DNA from: CAWAQA01 sp963784065
GTDB lineage: Bacteria > Acidobacteriota > Vicinamibacteria > Vicinamibacterales > UBA2999
Assembly: GCA_963784065.1 (NCBI GenBank)
Contig: CAWAQA010000005.1
Location: 310,001-374,000 of the forward strand
Reading direction: 5' to 3'
Length of the DNA stretch: 64,000 bases
The notes beneath the pieces were generated by a model. The model saw only the letters and a program-made list of their open reading frames with translations. It was not told where the DNA came from and ran no database searches. The translations under genes were made by a program, and so were the position numbers. Positions 11,846 through 21,232 of the stretch are shown here, one piece after another (position 1 is the stretch's first letter; the number at the start of each line of letters is the position of its first letter).

Positions 11846-12345
11846 CAGAAGAGCTGCCGCATGACGCCGATCAGCCAGCCGAGGACGACGAACGGCGCGA
11901 CCGCAATCAGGACGAGCAGCGAGACCATGGCCGCGACGAACAGCCAGTCAGCCGCGGCAGGCTCGTGTTCCTCGTAGCGCGTGGCGCTCGAGCAGCGCCA
12001 TGTTCATGTCGTTGGCCTTCCACGCAAAGTCGAACAGCGTCGCCCAGCACCGGCACGAGACCAACCACCGTGTCGATGGCGACGTTGAAGATCATCCGCA
12101 GCTGAACGACTTTCGGGATGCCGAGCTCCCGCGCCTGCCAGAGCATGCCGAGTGTGAAGAGCGGCGAGACCAGGTCGCCGAGGCCGGGAACGAGGCCGAG
12201 GATCGGATCGAGGCCGACGCGCATACGACGTCCCCGGCAGCACGAACGCCGAATCGAGCAGCTGCGCGACCTTTCGCAGCGCGTCGAGCCGCTGCGCCTG
12301 TCCGGGAGTCAGCTGGCGGATGCGGGTGACGCGAGCTTTCGACAT
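11845..12345 (-). CDS. DUF4112 membrane protein, three frame breaks
   Basis: Read through the breaks this is a protein of about 165 residues: MSKARVTRIRQLTPGQAQRL, then LLDSAFVLPGTSYRVGLDPI, LGLVPGLGDLVSPLFTLGML, a second VGLVPVLGD loop, and a C-terminal hydrophobic segment ending GWLIGVMRQLF. The paired G(L/V)VPGLGD motifs and small size fit the DUF4112 family of inner-membrane proteins of unknown role. Extra bases are inferred near 12225, 12045 and 11975. Stop and next start overlap as TGATG. Confidence 0.75.
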
Positions 12346-12421
12346 GTTTCGATTGTGCCCTGCAGGAGGCGGGTCCGAAGGACCCTCTACGTTCTTCGCT
12401 CTGAGCCCTGGCCCTGGAACG

Positions 12422-13451
12422 TTACTCCTTGAGACCCCATCTGAGCAGGACCGCGCCGACCGTGAAGCCGGCGCCGACCGACGCCAGCAGCACGAGATCG
12501 CCGCGTTTCAGGCGGCCCGCCTCGAGCGCATCGTTCATCGCGAGCGGGATGGTCGCCGGCGGTGGTGTTGCCGAAGCGATCGAGATTGATGACCACCTTC
12601 TCCGTCGCGCAGGCCGAGCTTCTCGGCGGCGTGCTTGATGATGCGGCTGTTCGCCTGGTGCGGCACGAAGAGATCGATCTCGCACGGCTTGATGCCGTTG
12701 CGATCGAGGATGCGGCGGCAGACTTCTTCCATGTTGCGGACCGCGAACTTGAAAACCGTCTGGCCTTCCTGCTTCACGTAGTGCTGGCGCTGATCGATCG
12801 TCTCCTTCGAGGCCGGCAGGCGGCTGCCGCCGGCGGGCATGCACAGCGCCGGGCCGCCGCTGCCATCGACGTAGTTCTCGAAGTCGAGGATCCCGATCTC
12901 GTCGTCGTCACTGGCCTCGACGACGACGGCGCCGGCGCCGTCGCCGAAGAGCACGCACGTCGCCCGATCGGTGTAGTCGATGATGCTCGACATCACGTCG
13001 GCGCCCACGACCAGCGCGTGCCTGCTGGCGCCTGACGACACCATCGTCGCCGCCGGTGGTCAGCGCGTAGGTGAAGCCGGAGCAGGCGGCAACCAGGTCG
13101 TACCCCCACGCGTGCTTCGCGCCGATCATGTTCTGCAGCACGCAGGCGGTGCTGGGAAACAGCGTGTCGGGCGTCGTCGTGCCGACGACGATGAAGTCGA
13201 TGTCGTCGGGCGTCAGGCCGGCGCGCTTGATGGCCTGAGAGCGACGCTTCCCGCGCCAGGTCCGACGTCGCCACGCCCGGATCGACGATGTGGCGCTCGC
13301 GGATGCCGACCCGCTGCATGATCCAGTCGTCGGACGTGTCGACCATCCGCTCGAGGTCGGCGTTGGTCAGGACGCGCGGCGGAACGTAGGTGGCGAGGCT
13401 CGAGATGCGCGCGCGCTTCAGCCCGCGCAGCGCGGACGGCGTGATTACCAC
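12422..13451 (-). CDS. fabH: 3-oxoacyl-ACP synthase III (FabH), frame breaks
   Basis: FabH starts fatty-acid synthesis by condensing an acyl-CoA with malonyl-ACP. Catalytic parts are all visible: the nucleophile cysteine in DLVAACSGFTYAL, the histidine in LFVPHQANSRII and the asparagine in DRFGNTTAATIPLAM. The N-terminal block ISSLATYVPPRVLTNADL and DTSDDWIMQRVGIRERHIV fit the family. The GTG start at 13451 overlaps the ruvB stop codon. Extra bases are inferred near 13250, 13035, 12610 and 12560. It ends LRWGLKE. The breaks in an essential gene support the sequence-error reading. Confidence 0.9.
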
Positions 13452-14468
13452 AGGCGAGAGTCCCTTCCGGGCGCAGTCAGCCCGAAATATTCGTAGGCGC
13501 GCGCGGTGGCGACGCGGCCCCGCGGCGTGCGATCGAGGAAGCCGGCCTGGATGAGGAACGGCTCGTAGATGTCCTCGATGGCGTCTCTCTCTTCGTTGAT
13601 GGCGGCGGCGATGCTGTTGACGCCAACCGGCCCGCCGCTGAACTTGTCGATGATCGTCCGCAGCAGCTTGCGATCGACGTCGTCGAAGCCGTGGTCGTCC
13701 ACCTCGAGCAGCCGCATCGCCGCGCGCGCCACATCGCCGGTGATGCGGCCGTCGGCGCGCACCTGCGCGTAGTCGCGGACGCGCCGCAGCAGCCGGTTGG
13801 CGATGCGCGGCGTGCCGCGCGACCGGCGGGCCACTTCCACCGCCGCGTCGTCGTCGATCGGCACGGCAAGAATGCTGCGCCGAGCGGCGCACGATCTCCT
13901 CGATGTCGCGCTCGCTCGTAGAAATCGAGACGGTGCACGATGCCGAAGCGCGCGCGCAGCGGCGCCGTCAGCAGCCCGGCGCGCGTCGTCGCGCCGATGA
14001 GCGTGAACCTCTGCAGCGGCACCTTCACCGACCGCGCGCTCGGTCCCTGGCCGATGACGATGTCGAGCTCGTAGTCCTCCATCGCCGGATAGAGGATCTC
14101 CTCGATCGCGGGAGCGAGCCGGTGGATCTCGTCGATGAAGAGGACCTCGTGCTGCTGCAGGTTGGTCAGCATCGCCGCGAGGTCGCCCGGGCCTCTCGAT
14201 CACCGGACCGGCGGTCGCGCGCACGGGCACGCCCATCTCGTTGCCGATCACGTAGGCGAGCGTCGTCTTGCCGAGACCGGGGGGGCCGTAGAGCAGCACG
14301 TGGTCGAGCGCCTCGGCGCGGCCGCGCGCGGCGGCAATGGAGACGTGAAGATTGTCGCGCACGCGGTCCTGGCCGATGTACTCGTCGAGCGACCGCGGGC
14401 GCAGGCCCGCCTCGTACTGGGCTTCTTCGGCCGCCGGGACCGGCGGTCATCAGGCGCGGATCATTCAC
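13445..14468 (-). CDS. ruvB: Holliday junction branch-migration ATPase RuvB, frame breaks
   Basis: RuvB is the hexameric motor that drives Holliday junctions together with RuvA. Read through breaks: PRSLDEYIGQDRVRDNL, Walker A YGPPGLGKTTLAYVI, the PVIERPGDLAAMLTNL segment, Walker B VLFIDEIHRL, sensor 1 TLIGATTRAGLL, and a C-terminal winged helix ending in YEYFGLTAP. Extra single bases are inferred near 14440, 14190, 13915 and 13880. A GTG at 14468 overlaps the ruvA stop by four bases; the ATG shortly after is an alternative. fabH begins within its last codons. Confidence 0.92.
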
Positions 14469-15067
14469 CGCATCAGCTCCCGCAGCGCGGACCGGAGCGC
14501 CTGCTCGAAGGTCGGCTCGGTGCTCGAGGACAACGTGGACTCAACGGCTTTTTCGGCTGCCGGCCGATGATAGCCCAGGTTCTGCAGCGCCGAGACCAGG
14601 TCGTCGCGCAGCCGGTCGCCGGCGGCGGCGATCGATCCCATGTCCACGCCGGCCGGTACCGTGAGATGCGCCAGCCGATCCTTCAGCTCGAGGATGATGC
14701 GCTCCGCCGTCTTCTTGCCAATGCCCGGCACGCCGGTCAGGCGGACGACGTCGCCGCGCTGCACGGCCACCACCAGCTCGCGCGTCTCGATGCCCGAGAG
14801 GACCGCGATCGCCAGTTTCGGCCCGATGCCGCTGATGCCGATCAGGCGCTCGAACACCTGCTGCTCGAGGGGCGTCAGAAACCCGTAGAGCTGCAGTGCG
14901 TCCTCGCGCACGTGCGTGTGCACGTGCAGCGCGGTCTCCGACCCTTCGGCGCCCATGTCGTAGTAGGTGGACAGCGGCACGTGCAGCTCGTATCCCACAC
15001 CGTGGACGTCAACGATGATCCGGTTCGGCTGCTTGTCGAGCACGCGCCCGCGAAGGAACGCGATCAT
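14465..15067 (-). CDS. ruvA: Holliday junction DNA-binding protein RuvA (open frame continues from RuvC)
   Basis: RuvA binds the four-way junction and recruits RuvB. From the ATG at 15067 the product is 200 residues, the usual length: MIAFLRGRVLDKQPNRIIVD, the helix-hairpin-helix pairs ISGIGPKLAIAVL and LTGVPGIGKKTAERIILEL, and a C-terminal domain III with LVSALQNLGYHRPAAEKAV. There is no stop codon between ruvC and this ATG, so ruvC and ruvA form one open frame from 15661 to 14465 (398 residues). I see no good ribosome-binding site before the ATG. Either a true fusion is made, or internal initiation, or the ruvC stop was lost to an error. Confidence 0.92.
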   Translation of the reverse strand: MIAFLRGRVLDKQPNRIIVDVHGVGYELHVPLSTYYDMGAEGSETALHVHTHVREDALQLYGFLTPLEQQVFERLIGISGIGPKLAIAVLSGIETRELVVAVQRGDVVRLTGVPGIGKKTAERIILELKDRLAHLTVPAGVDMGSIAAAGDRLRDDLVSALQNLGYHRPAAEKAVESTLSSSTEPTFEQALRSALRELMR

Positions 15068-15661
15068 CCGATGGCGGGGGGACGATACTGACGCCAGGTT
15101 CGCGGTTTTGGCAGGCCGGCTGAAGCCGGCGCCCACGTCAGTCGCAGGCATGCTCGCAACGCTCGCAGCAGCCGGCTTCAGGCGCCCGGCCGGAGGCATC
15201 GAATGCAGGTGACAAATCGCGACGGCCAGGGCGTCGGCGGCGTCGTGCGGCGACGGCGGCTTCGCCAGGCCGAGCAGCAGCTTGATCATCTGCTGCACCT
15301 GGTGCTTCTCCGCCCGGCCGTAACCCACGACCGCCCGCTTGATTTCCGCCGGCGTGTACTCGACGACCGGGCAGCCGGCCTGCACCGCGGCGAGCATCGC
15401 GACGCCGCGGGCATGTCCCAGCCTGAGTGCGCTGCGGACGTTCGTGGCGTGAAAGAGATTCTCGATGGCCACGCAGTCGGGACGGCACGAGGCCAGCAGC
15501 GCCGTCAGCTCGCGGTGAATGCGCGCGAGACGATGGGGAAACGAGTCGCTGTCGAGCGCCGCGATGGCGCCACAGGTCACGAGCTGATGCCGGCGTCCAT
15601 CCGACTCCACGCAACCATAGCCGGTGCGCGCGGAGCCAGGATCGATGCCGAAAATCCTCAC
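15068..15661 (-). CDS. ruvC: Holliday junction resolvase RuvC, in-frame with RuvA
   Basis: RuvC cuts Holliday junctions. The GTG start at 15661 overlaps the yebC stop (GTGA). Catalytic acidic residues are seen at Asp7 (FGIDPGSARTGYG), Glu67 (CVAIENLF) and in the C-terminal HDAADALAVA (about 139-148). The folded domain should end near residue 154 (ICHLHS). Instead of a stop, about 44 residues follow that are encoded by two opposite copies of a palindromic repeat (LKPAAAS and VGAGFSRPAKT), leading straight into RuvA Met199. Genes in the order yebC-ruvC-ruvA-ruvB are common, but a translated repeat linker is not. Confidence 0.92.
15103..15195. repeat. Pair of GCCGGCTTCAG palindromic repeats at the ruvC/ruvA junction
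   Basis: GCCGGCTGAAGCCGGCGCCC near 15115-15134 and the inverse GCCGGCTTCAGGCGCC near 15171-15186 face each other. The same core (GCCGGCTTCAGCCGG) is found at 47011-47028 and 58030-58045 between convergent genes. Here the element is inside an open reading frame and encodes the RuvC-RuvA linker. Confidence 0.8.
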
Positions 15662-16407
15662 GCGAGGGAGGCCTCGATCTCCTTCTCCTCGATGTCGAAG
15701 TTCGCCCAGACGTTCTGCACGTCGTCGTGGTCGTCGAGCGCCTCCATGAGCTTGATCATGTGATTGGCATCCTTGCCCTGGAGCTTCACGTAATTCTGGG
15801 GAATCATCGCGATCGCGGCGCTGCTGGGATCGACGCCCAGCGACTTCACCGCGTCGCGCACCGACTCGAAGCTCTCGGGCGCGGAGACGATCTCCCACGC
15901 GCTCTCGTCGTCGTTCATGTCGTCGGCGCCGGCGTCGAGCGCGGCCGAGAGAAGCTTGTCCTCGTCGACCTTTCCCTTCTCGACGAAGATCTGCCCCTTC
16001 CGGCTGAACATCCAGGCCACGCTGTTCTCCGCGGCCAGGTTGCCGTTGTATTTCGCGAGCATGTGCCGGATCTCGCCGACCGTGCGGTTCTTGTTGTCGG
16101 TGAGCGTCTGGATCATCAGCGCGACGCCGCCCGGGCCGTAGCCTTCATAGACGATCTCTTCGTACGAGACCCCCGGCTCTTCGCCGGTGCCGCGGCGAAT
16201 GGCGCGCTCGATGTTCTCGCGCGGCATATTGTTCGCCTTGGCCTCGTCGACGATGGTCCGGAGGCGCGGATTCATGTCCACGTCGCCTCCGCCACTGCGG
16301 GCGGCCACGGTCAATTCCTTGATGAGGCGCGTGAAAATCTTGCCGCGCTTGGCGTCGGCGGCACCCTTCTTATGCTTGATTGTGTGCCACTTGGAATGAC
16401 CTGACAT
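15658..16407 (-). CDS. yebC: YebC/PmpR family protein
   Basis: Intact 249-residue protein starting MSGHSKWHTIKHKKGAADAK, the family hallmark, followed by FTRLIKELTVAARSGG, NMPRENIERAIRRGTG, YEGYGPGGVALMI and an acidic C-terminus (EIEASLA). The family has been described both as transcriptional regulators and as a ribosome-associated factor that helps translation of proline stretches; the sequence does not decide. Its stop overlaps the ruvC start. Confidence 0.95.
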   Translation of the reverse strand: MSGHSKWHTIKHKKGAADAKRGKIFTRLIKELTVAARSGGGDVDMNPRLRTIVDEAKANNMPRENIERAIRRGTGEEPGVSYEEIVYEGYGPGGVALMIQTLTDNKNRTVGEIRHMLAKYNGNLAAENSVAWMFSRKGQIFVEKGKVDEDKLLSAALDAGADDMNDDESAWEIVSAPESFESVRDAVKSLGVDPSSAAIAMIPQNYVKLQGKDANHMIKLMEALDDHDDVQNVWANFDIEEKEIEASLA

Positions 16408-16451
16408 GCGTAAACTCCAGAAAACACAAGGAAAAGCGACCTTCGATTCTA

Positions 16452-17264
16452 CTACGCGCGGCGGGCCAAAATCACCCAGACCTCGGCCCGATCGTCCCAT
16501 GGGCCTCCCCGGTAATCGCCGAGCAGCGCCGTCACCGCGAAGCCCGCCTTTTCGAGGCGCCGCGCCATCTGCGGAACCGAGAGCGTCCGGAACGTCAGCG
16601 CGAAGTGATGCACCCGGCGGCGCCGGCCGTCGCGCTCGGTGAACTCCTGGTCGAAGATGGTGAGCCCTTTCGCAGGATCCTGGCGCACCGTCTCGACCAG
16701 CGTCACGTGCGCTCCGGACGAGCCGCGGCGCCACCCTTTCAAGGCTGACGCGCTTCCGGTATTCCTGCCACGACGGCAGATCGGCCACGAGCTCCATGCC
16801 GAAGGTCCCGCCCGGCTCGAGCGTTTCGTGCACCGCCTCGAGCGTGGCCGTGAGATCGCGCTCGCGCAGCAGCGACTGCAGGATGCCGTAGGGCGCGATG
16901 ACGCGTCGGCAAATTGCGACGGAACGGGAGGCGGCGGATGTCGCCCCGCACCAGCCGTACGCGCGACTGCAGCTTCGAGCGGCGGACGCGCTGGCGCGCG
17001 CGCTGCAGCATCGGCGCCGATCGATCGATCCCGACGAGCGGCACGCCGGCGCGGCCGAGCGGGAGGGCGATGCGCCCGGTGCCGCACCCAGCTCGAGCAC
17101 CGGGCCGCCGGCCTGCAGCGCCAGGTTGCGCCAGAACGGCACGTCGCGCCGGCCCAGCGTCCGCGCGTTCTCCCAGTCGTAGAACGGCGCGTACTCGTCC
17201 CAGCCTTCGTGACCTTCGGGCTCGACGCCGGGCGCCTCTCCCGCTTTCGCCTTCCCCCTGACCC
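16452..17264 (-). CDS. SAM-dependent methyltransferase (second of a pair), frame breaks
   Basis: Read through the breaks: HEGWDEYAPFYDWENARTL, motif I with VLELG(C)GTGR, LVGIDRSAPMLQRARQR, IAPYGILQSLLRERDL, LEPGGTFGMELVADLP, and a C-terminal beta strand HHFALTFRTLSVPQMA ending DRAEVWVILARRA. This is a class I Rossmann methyltransferase; the substrate cannot be told. The start is unclear: no ATG, GTG or TTG stands at the expected place near 17264 in the N-terminal frame, probably because of another base error. It follows the first methyltransferase directly and precedes yebC by 44 bases. Confidence 0.7.
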   Translation of the reverse strand, partial: GSGGRRKRERRPASSPKVTKAGTSTRRSTTGRTRGRWAGATCRSGATWRCRPAARCSSWVRHRAHRPPARPRRRAARRDRSIGADAAARAPARPPLEAAVARTAGAGRHPPPPVPSQFADASSRPTASCSRCCASAISRPRSRRCTKRSSRAGPSAWSSWPICRRGRNTGSASALKGWRRGSSGAHVTLVETVRQDPAKGLTIFDQEFTERDGRRRRVHHFALTFRTLSVPQMARRLEKAGFAVTALLGDYRGGPWDDRAEVWVILARRA

Positions 17265-18109
17265 TACTCAGATCGTTGTCCCACGGTTGCAAACAGCATC
17301 GTGTTCTGGATTTCGACGAACGACGCGCCGGCCTGCTCCGCCTCCGAGCGATAGGCGTCGAGCACGACCAGATACTCACGGCCCGAGGGCTCTGCACGTC
17401 GGCAGTCCTGCGCCTGCGCAATGGCCTCTCCACGCGCGCCCGCCGATCGGCCCAGATTTCGTCCGGCAGGCGCGCCGAGCTGGATCTGTGGAACGGGGAA
17501 CAGCCGGACGTCGATCGGCTCGATGCCGTGCTGGCGAAGATCGCCGGCAGCTTCGGGCCGATGGACGGATCGGTCGTGTCGCCGCGCTCGTCGGACAGCG
17601 CGGCGAAAAACTGCGCCGCGACCTGCGAAGCCCGGCGGCCCCAGGGCGTCGAGCTGTAGAAGTAGCGGGCGGCGTTGTCCGGTTCGACGGCCACGACACG
17701 TCCGCCGGACACCGTCACGCGCGCGAACTCGCTGATGGCCGTTTCCACGTCGCGGATGTGCTGCAGCACCGCCACGCAATACGTCGAGTCGAAGACCGCG
17801 TCCTTGAACGGCAGCCGGCACGCGTCGCCGGCCGCGAACCGCGCGCGCATGTTGTGGCCGGCCGTCGCCCGTCCGGGCGGCAATGGCCTTGTCCACCACG
17901 AGGTCGATCCCGACCAGTCGCAGCTGCGAGACGTGCAGGCGGCCAATGCTGATCTCGCCGGTCCCTTCGCCGCAGCCGACGTCGAGGATTCGGTTGCCGG
18001 CGCGGGGGCGCAGCGTTTCCGCGAGAAACTCGGTGAACTCGTCGTTCCACCACCGCTCGCGCAGATGCTTGAGCGTGGCGGAGGTGAGCGCGTCCATGTC
18101 GGCGTGCAT
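17264..18109 (-). CDS. SAM-dependent methyltransferase (first of a pair), frame breaks
   Basis: Starts MHADMDALTSATLKHLRERW, with SAM-binding motif I ILDVGCGEGTGEISIG, an acidic GIDLVVDKAIA strand end, FAAGDACRLPFKDAVFDS, VAVLQHIRDVETAISEF and GGRVVAVEPDNAARYFY, then a C-terminal extension GIEPIDVRLFPV ending QNTMLFATVGQRSE. The order is that of class I methyltransferases (UbiE/COQ5-like). Two or more single-base insertions are needed. Substrate is unknown; the adjacent second methyltransferase suggests a shared pathway. Confidence 0.72.
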   Translation of the reverse strand: MHADMDALTSATLKHLRERWWNDEFTEFLAETLRPRAGNRILDVGCGEGTGEISIGRLHVSQLRLVGIDLVVDKAIAARTGDGRPQHARAVRGRRRVPAAVQGRGLRLDVLRGGAAAHPRRGNGHQRVRARDGVRRTCRGRRTGQRRPLLLQLDALGPPGFAGRGAVFRRAVRRARRHDRSVHRPEAAGDLRQHGIEPIDVRLFPVPQIQLGAPAGRNLGRSAGARGEAIAQAQDCRRAEPSGREYLVVLDAYRSEAEQAGASFVEIQNTMLFATVGQRSE

Positions 18110-18130
18110 CGAGCCGTGATTATCGATTCA

Positions 18131-18158
18131 AACAGCTCAAGGCTCAAGGCTCAAGGCT
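18131..18158. repeat. Short tandem CTCAAGG repeat
   Basis: Three head-to-tail copies of GCTCAAG follow CAAACA between the membrane protein and the first methyltransferase (both minus strand). It resembles the GGGCTCA heptads near 6.9 kb. Confidence 0.6.
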
Positions 18159-18216
18159 CGACGTATGACGGTTAACGATGGAATTGACGCTTGAACGCCT
18201 CTTGTGCCTTAGCGCC

Positions 18217-18949
18217 TCAGTCGGAGACGGCCCACTCGCCCGGGACGATCGGCCGCGTCCGCGGCAGCAGGCCCAGGCGGGCCATGTAACCGACGGACAC
18301 GAGGATGGCGACGAACACGACCAGCTTCGCGACATCGCCGGCACGGCCCGGCGGCAACACTTTCCACAACAGCCACAACACCGGCTGGGCGATCGCGACG
18401 GCCCACACCGAGCCGTAGAAATACCGGCGCTCATGACCTTCGCCCTGCGTCGACCGCTTCACGCGCGGCAACAGAGCCAATGCGCCGAGCATCCAGATCG
18501 TGCCGGCGATTGGAAAGTACACGGTGTCGTACATCTGCTTCAGGCGCCACTCGCCGGTCGACAACCGCATAGGCAAGGCCGGCGATATTCAGCGCCGCGA
18601 ACGCGACCACCGCCCCCCAGGCCGTGGTGTAACACACCCGCCGGTACAGGGGATTCGGCCGATCCTCGGTGAACCGGATGATGTACGGAGCCGGCTCGCA
18701 GCCGGGCAGACGGCCTCGCAGGCCGGCAATGCCCGTCCCGACGACGACGAGCGTCAGCCACGTGAGGAGGCGAGCGTCGAACCCGCTGTCGAAGAGGTCG
18801 AACGTCAGCGGGCCAGGCGCGATGAAGAAGACGAAAATCCAGAGCGGCCAGTGCAGGACCCGGTAGTAGCGCTTGTTGCGGTGCCGAATCTTGCGATCGG
18901 TATCGAGCTCGACATAAAGCGCATCCGTTTCGACGGCTTGTGGAGGCAT
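18217..18949 (-). CDS. Unrecognised multi-pass membrane protein, one frame break
   Basis: The product starts MPPQAVETDALYVELDTDRK. It has about six hydrophobic segments, including LHWPLWIFVFFIAPGPL, LTWLTLVVVGTGIAGL, WGAVVAFAALNIAGLAYAV and, after an extra base near 18565, YFPIAGTIWMLGALALL, VWAVAIAQPVLWLLWKVL and VAKLVVFVAILVSVGYMARL. Arginine-rich loops between them suit an inner-membrane protein. I do not recognise the family. It lies between the first methyltransferase and the ABC ATPase on the same strand, separated from the latter by few bases. Confidence 0.65.
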
Positions 18950-18962
18950 GCAGGGACCTATT

Positions 18963-19598
18963 CTACGAGAGCAGGTCCCGCGTCATGCCAGTGGCCACAA
19001 CCCGGCCCCCTTCGAGCACGACGATTCGATCGGCGAACGACCGTGCAAAATCGCTGTCGTGCGTTGAGACAACGACCGTCCGTCCCTGCGATGCGAGCTG
19101 CCGCAGCGTGGCCGCGAGCTCCCCGCGCCGCGCCGGATCGAGCGAGGCGGTTGGCTCGTCCATCAGCAGGACTGGCGGATCGACGGCAAGCGCCCGGGCG
19201 ATAGCCACCCGCTGGGCCTCCCCGCCCGACATCTGGTGCGGCAGCGCGGAGGCGCGATCGGCGACCCCGAGCATCCCGAGGATCTCGTGCGCACGCCGCT
19301 CCGCGTCCACGCGCGGCTGCCTCAACACGTGCACCGGCGCGAGCCACACGTTGTGAACCGCGGTCAAATGCTCGAACAGGTGATGGAACTGGAACACCAT
19401 CCCGACCCGGCCCACGTCAACCGCGCCTGCCGCGAGCGAATCGAGTCCGGCGATGCCGCGAAGGACGGTCGTCTTGCCGGAACCAGACGGCCCCATGATC
19501 GCGAGCCGCTCGCCGCGATCCGCCGAGAACGACACGCCCTGCACGATGACCCGTCCACCCCGGCGTATCTCCACGTCACGCAGTTGCAGCGTGGTCAT
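18963..19598 (-). CDS. ABC transporter ATPase, polar amino acid type
   Basis: A 211-residue ATPase with Walker A GPSGSGKT (near residue 35), Q-loop VFQFHHLFEHL, signature MSGGEAQR, Walker B VLLMDEP and the switch histidine in VVSTHDSDFA. It energises the fused binding-protein/permease encoded just upstream: its ATG overlaps that gene's TGA. The GlnQ-like architecture and the partner point to amino-acid uptake, but the specific solute is not visible. Confidence 0.88.
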   Translation of the reverse strand: MTTLQLRDVEIRRGGRVIVQGVSFSADRGERLAIMGPSGSGKTTVLRGIAGLDSLAAGAVDVGRVGMVFQFHHLFEHLTAVHNVWLAPVHVLRQPRVDAERRAHEILGMLGVADRASALPHQMSGGEAQRVAIARALAVDPPVLLMDEPTASLDPARRGELAATLRQLASQGRTVVVSTHDSDFARSFADRIVVLEGGRVVATGMTRDLLS

Positions 19599-21088
19599 GC
19601 GCGCCGCCAGCCCTTTTCGATGCGGCGGGCCAGGCGCGCCAGCGGCAGCGACAGCACGAGATAGAGGGCGCCGCAGAGCATGCCCGGGACGAGCCAGCTG
19701 CCGATGTTCGCCGCGAAGATCTGACGTCTGCTTCGTCAGCTCGACGACGGTGATGACCGACACGAGCGAGCTGTCTTTGAGCAGCGCGACGAAGTCGTTG
19801 GTCATCGGCGCCAGCGCGAAGCGGAATGCCTGCGGACCCCGCACCAGCATCAGCGTCTGCCGGCGGCTGAACCCGAGCGTACGCGCCGCGTCGAGCTGAC
19901 CGGCCGGCACGGCCTCGAGCGCACTGCGATAGATCTCGCTCTCATACGCGGCGTAGTTGAGGCCCAATCCGATCACGCCGGCAAGGAAAGCGGGCAGCTG
20001 CACGAACGGGGCGAGCCCGAAGTAGAGCACGAACAGCTGTAACAGCAGGGGCGTTCCGCGGATGACTTCGACATAGGCGGTCAACATCACCTGCAGCGGG
20101 CGGCCGCCGTAGACGCGGCCGCTCGCGATCAGCGCGCCGAAGCCCACCGCCAGCAACATCGCGAGGCACGAGAGCACGCACCGTCATGCCCGCGGCGCGC
20201 AGCAGCGCGGGAAGGTACCGCCGTGTGGCCTCCCATGCGCCAGGCGTTGCTGCGGCGGACGCGCCGGCCAGCTCCGTGTCGGTGCCGGCAAGCACACGCG
20301 CATAGAGGCGCGGCTGGTCCGCGTTCCACATGTCCCAGCGCCGGAAGATCGCCTCGAGGCGCCCGTCGCGCATCGCCTCCCGGAGGATCTCGTTGATCCG
20401 ATCCCGAAGGTCCGCGCGTGAGGGCGCCAGCACCCCGACGTAATGCCCGACGCCAAGATCAGCCGGCTGATTGAACAGTCCGGCGTTCCGGCGTACGCCG
20501 CGCTCCGCCAGGACATAGTCGAGCACGACCGCGTCCACTCGTCCAAGCGCAAGGTCGCTGTACGGGTGCACGTCGTCTTCGTACGGTGACCGGTTCGATC
20601 CCGTATTCGGCCTGGGCATTGACGAGCAGGTCGTAGGCGAGCGTGGCACCCAGCGTGCCCACGCGGCGGCCGCGCAAGTCCTCGAGCGTGCGGAAGCGAT
20701 CGCGATCGGCGGCGCGAACGGTGAGAATCTCGCGAAACTCGTAGTACGGGATCGTGACCGACAGGCGGGCGCGGCGCGCGGGGCTGTCTTCGATGCCGCT
20801 CAGGCCGACGTCGAAGTCGCCGCGCGTCGCGGACGCGTCGAGGCTGGTGAAGCCGACCTGGACGAAGCGAGGAGTGCGGTCGAGACCTGCGGCCAGCAGT
20901 TGCGCCACCTCGACATCGAAGCCGACCACCCGCGCGGGATCCGCGGGGTCGGCTTCAACGAACGGCGCTCCGCCTTCGGCGTCACCTCCCCATCGAAGCT
21001 CCTGCCGCTCCTGCGCGGTGCCCACGGGCGGCCAGAGCACAGCCGTCCACACAAGCGCGGCGAGAAGACGGGGTGACGGCATCGGCAT
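19595..21088 (-). CDS. Fused solute-binding protein and permease, amino acid ABC transporter
   Basis: Starts MPMPSPRLLAALVWTAVLWP, a signal-peptide-like segment. A type II solute-binding domain follows (VVGFDVEVAQLLAAGLD, DFDVGLSGIEDSPARR, VGTLGATLAYDLLV, VDAVVLDYVLAERG), then the membrane part beginning LSCLAMLLAVGFGALIASG with the permease EAA-type loop YESEIYRSALEAVPAGQLDA. This one-chain layout is known from GlnP-type importers. About 497 residues after correcting three extra bases (near 20590, 20178 and 19728). The expected product sits in the inner membrane with the binding domain outside. The 3' end overlaps the ATPase start. Confidence 0.85.
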
Positions 21089-21232
21089 TCGTGATCGGCG
21101 ATTCGTGCGTGGTGAGTCGCAGTCGATTGTGAATCACGTTTCACAAATCACCAATCAGGAATCCTACGGCACGACCGTCTGCACCGGGCACGCGCGGGCG
21201 CTTCCTATTCCATGCAACTATTAATGCCAGAG

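Noticed and set aside
15658..18147. Apparent 829-residue methyltransferase-YebC fusion
   Set aside because: The joined frame arises because base insertions shift the two methyltransferases in and out of the yebC frame; the region between them translates as nonsense, and yebC has its own ATG.
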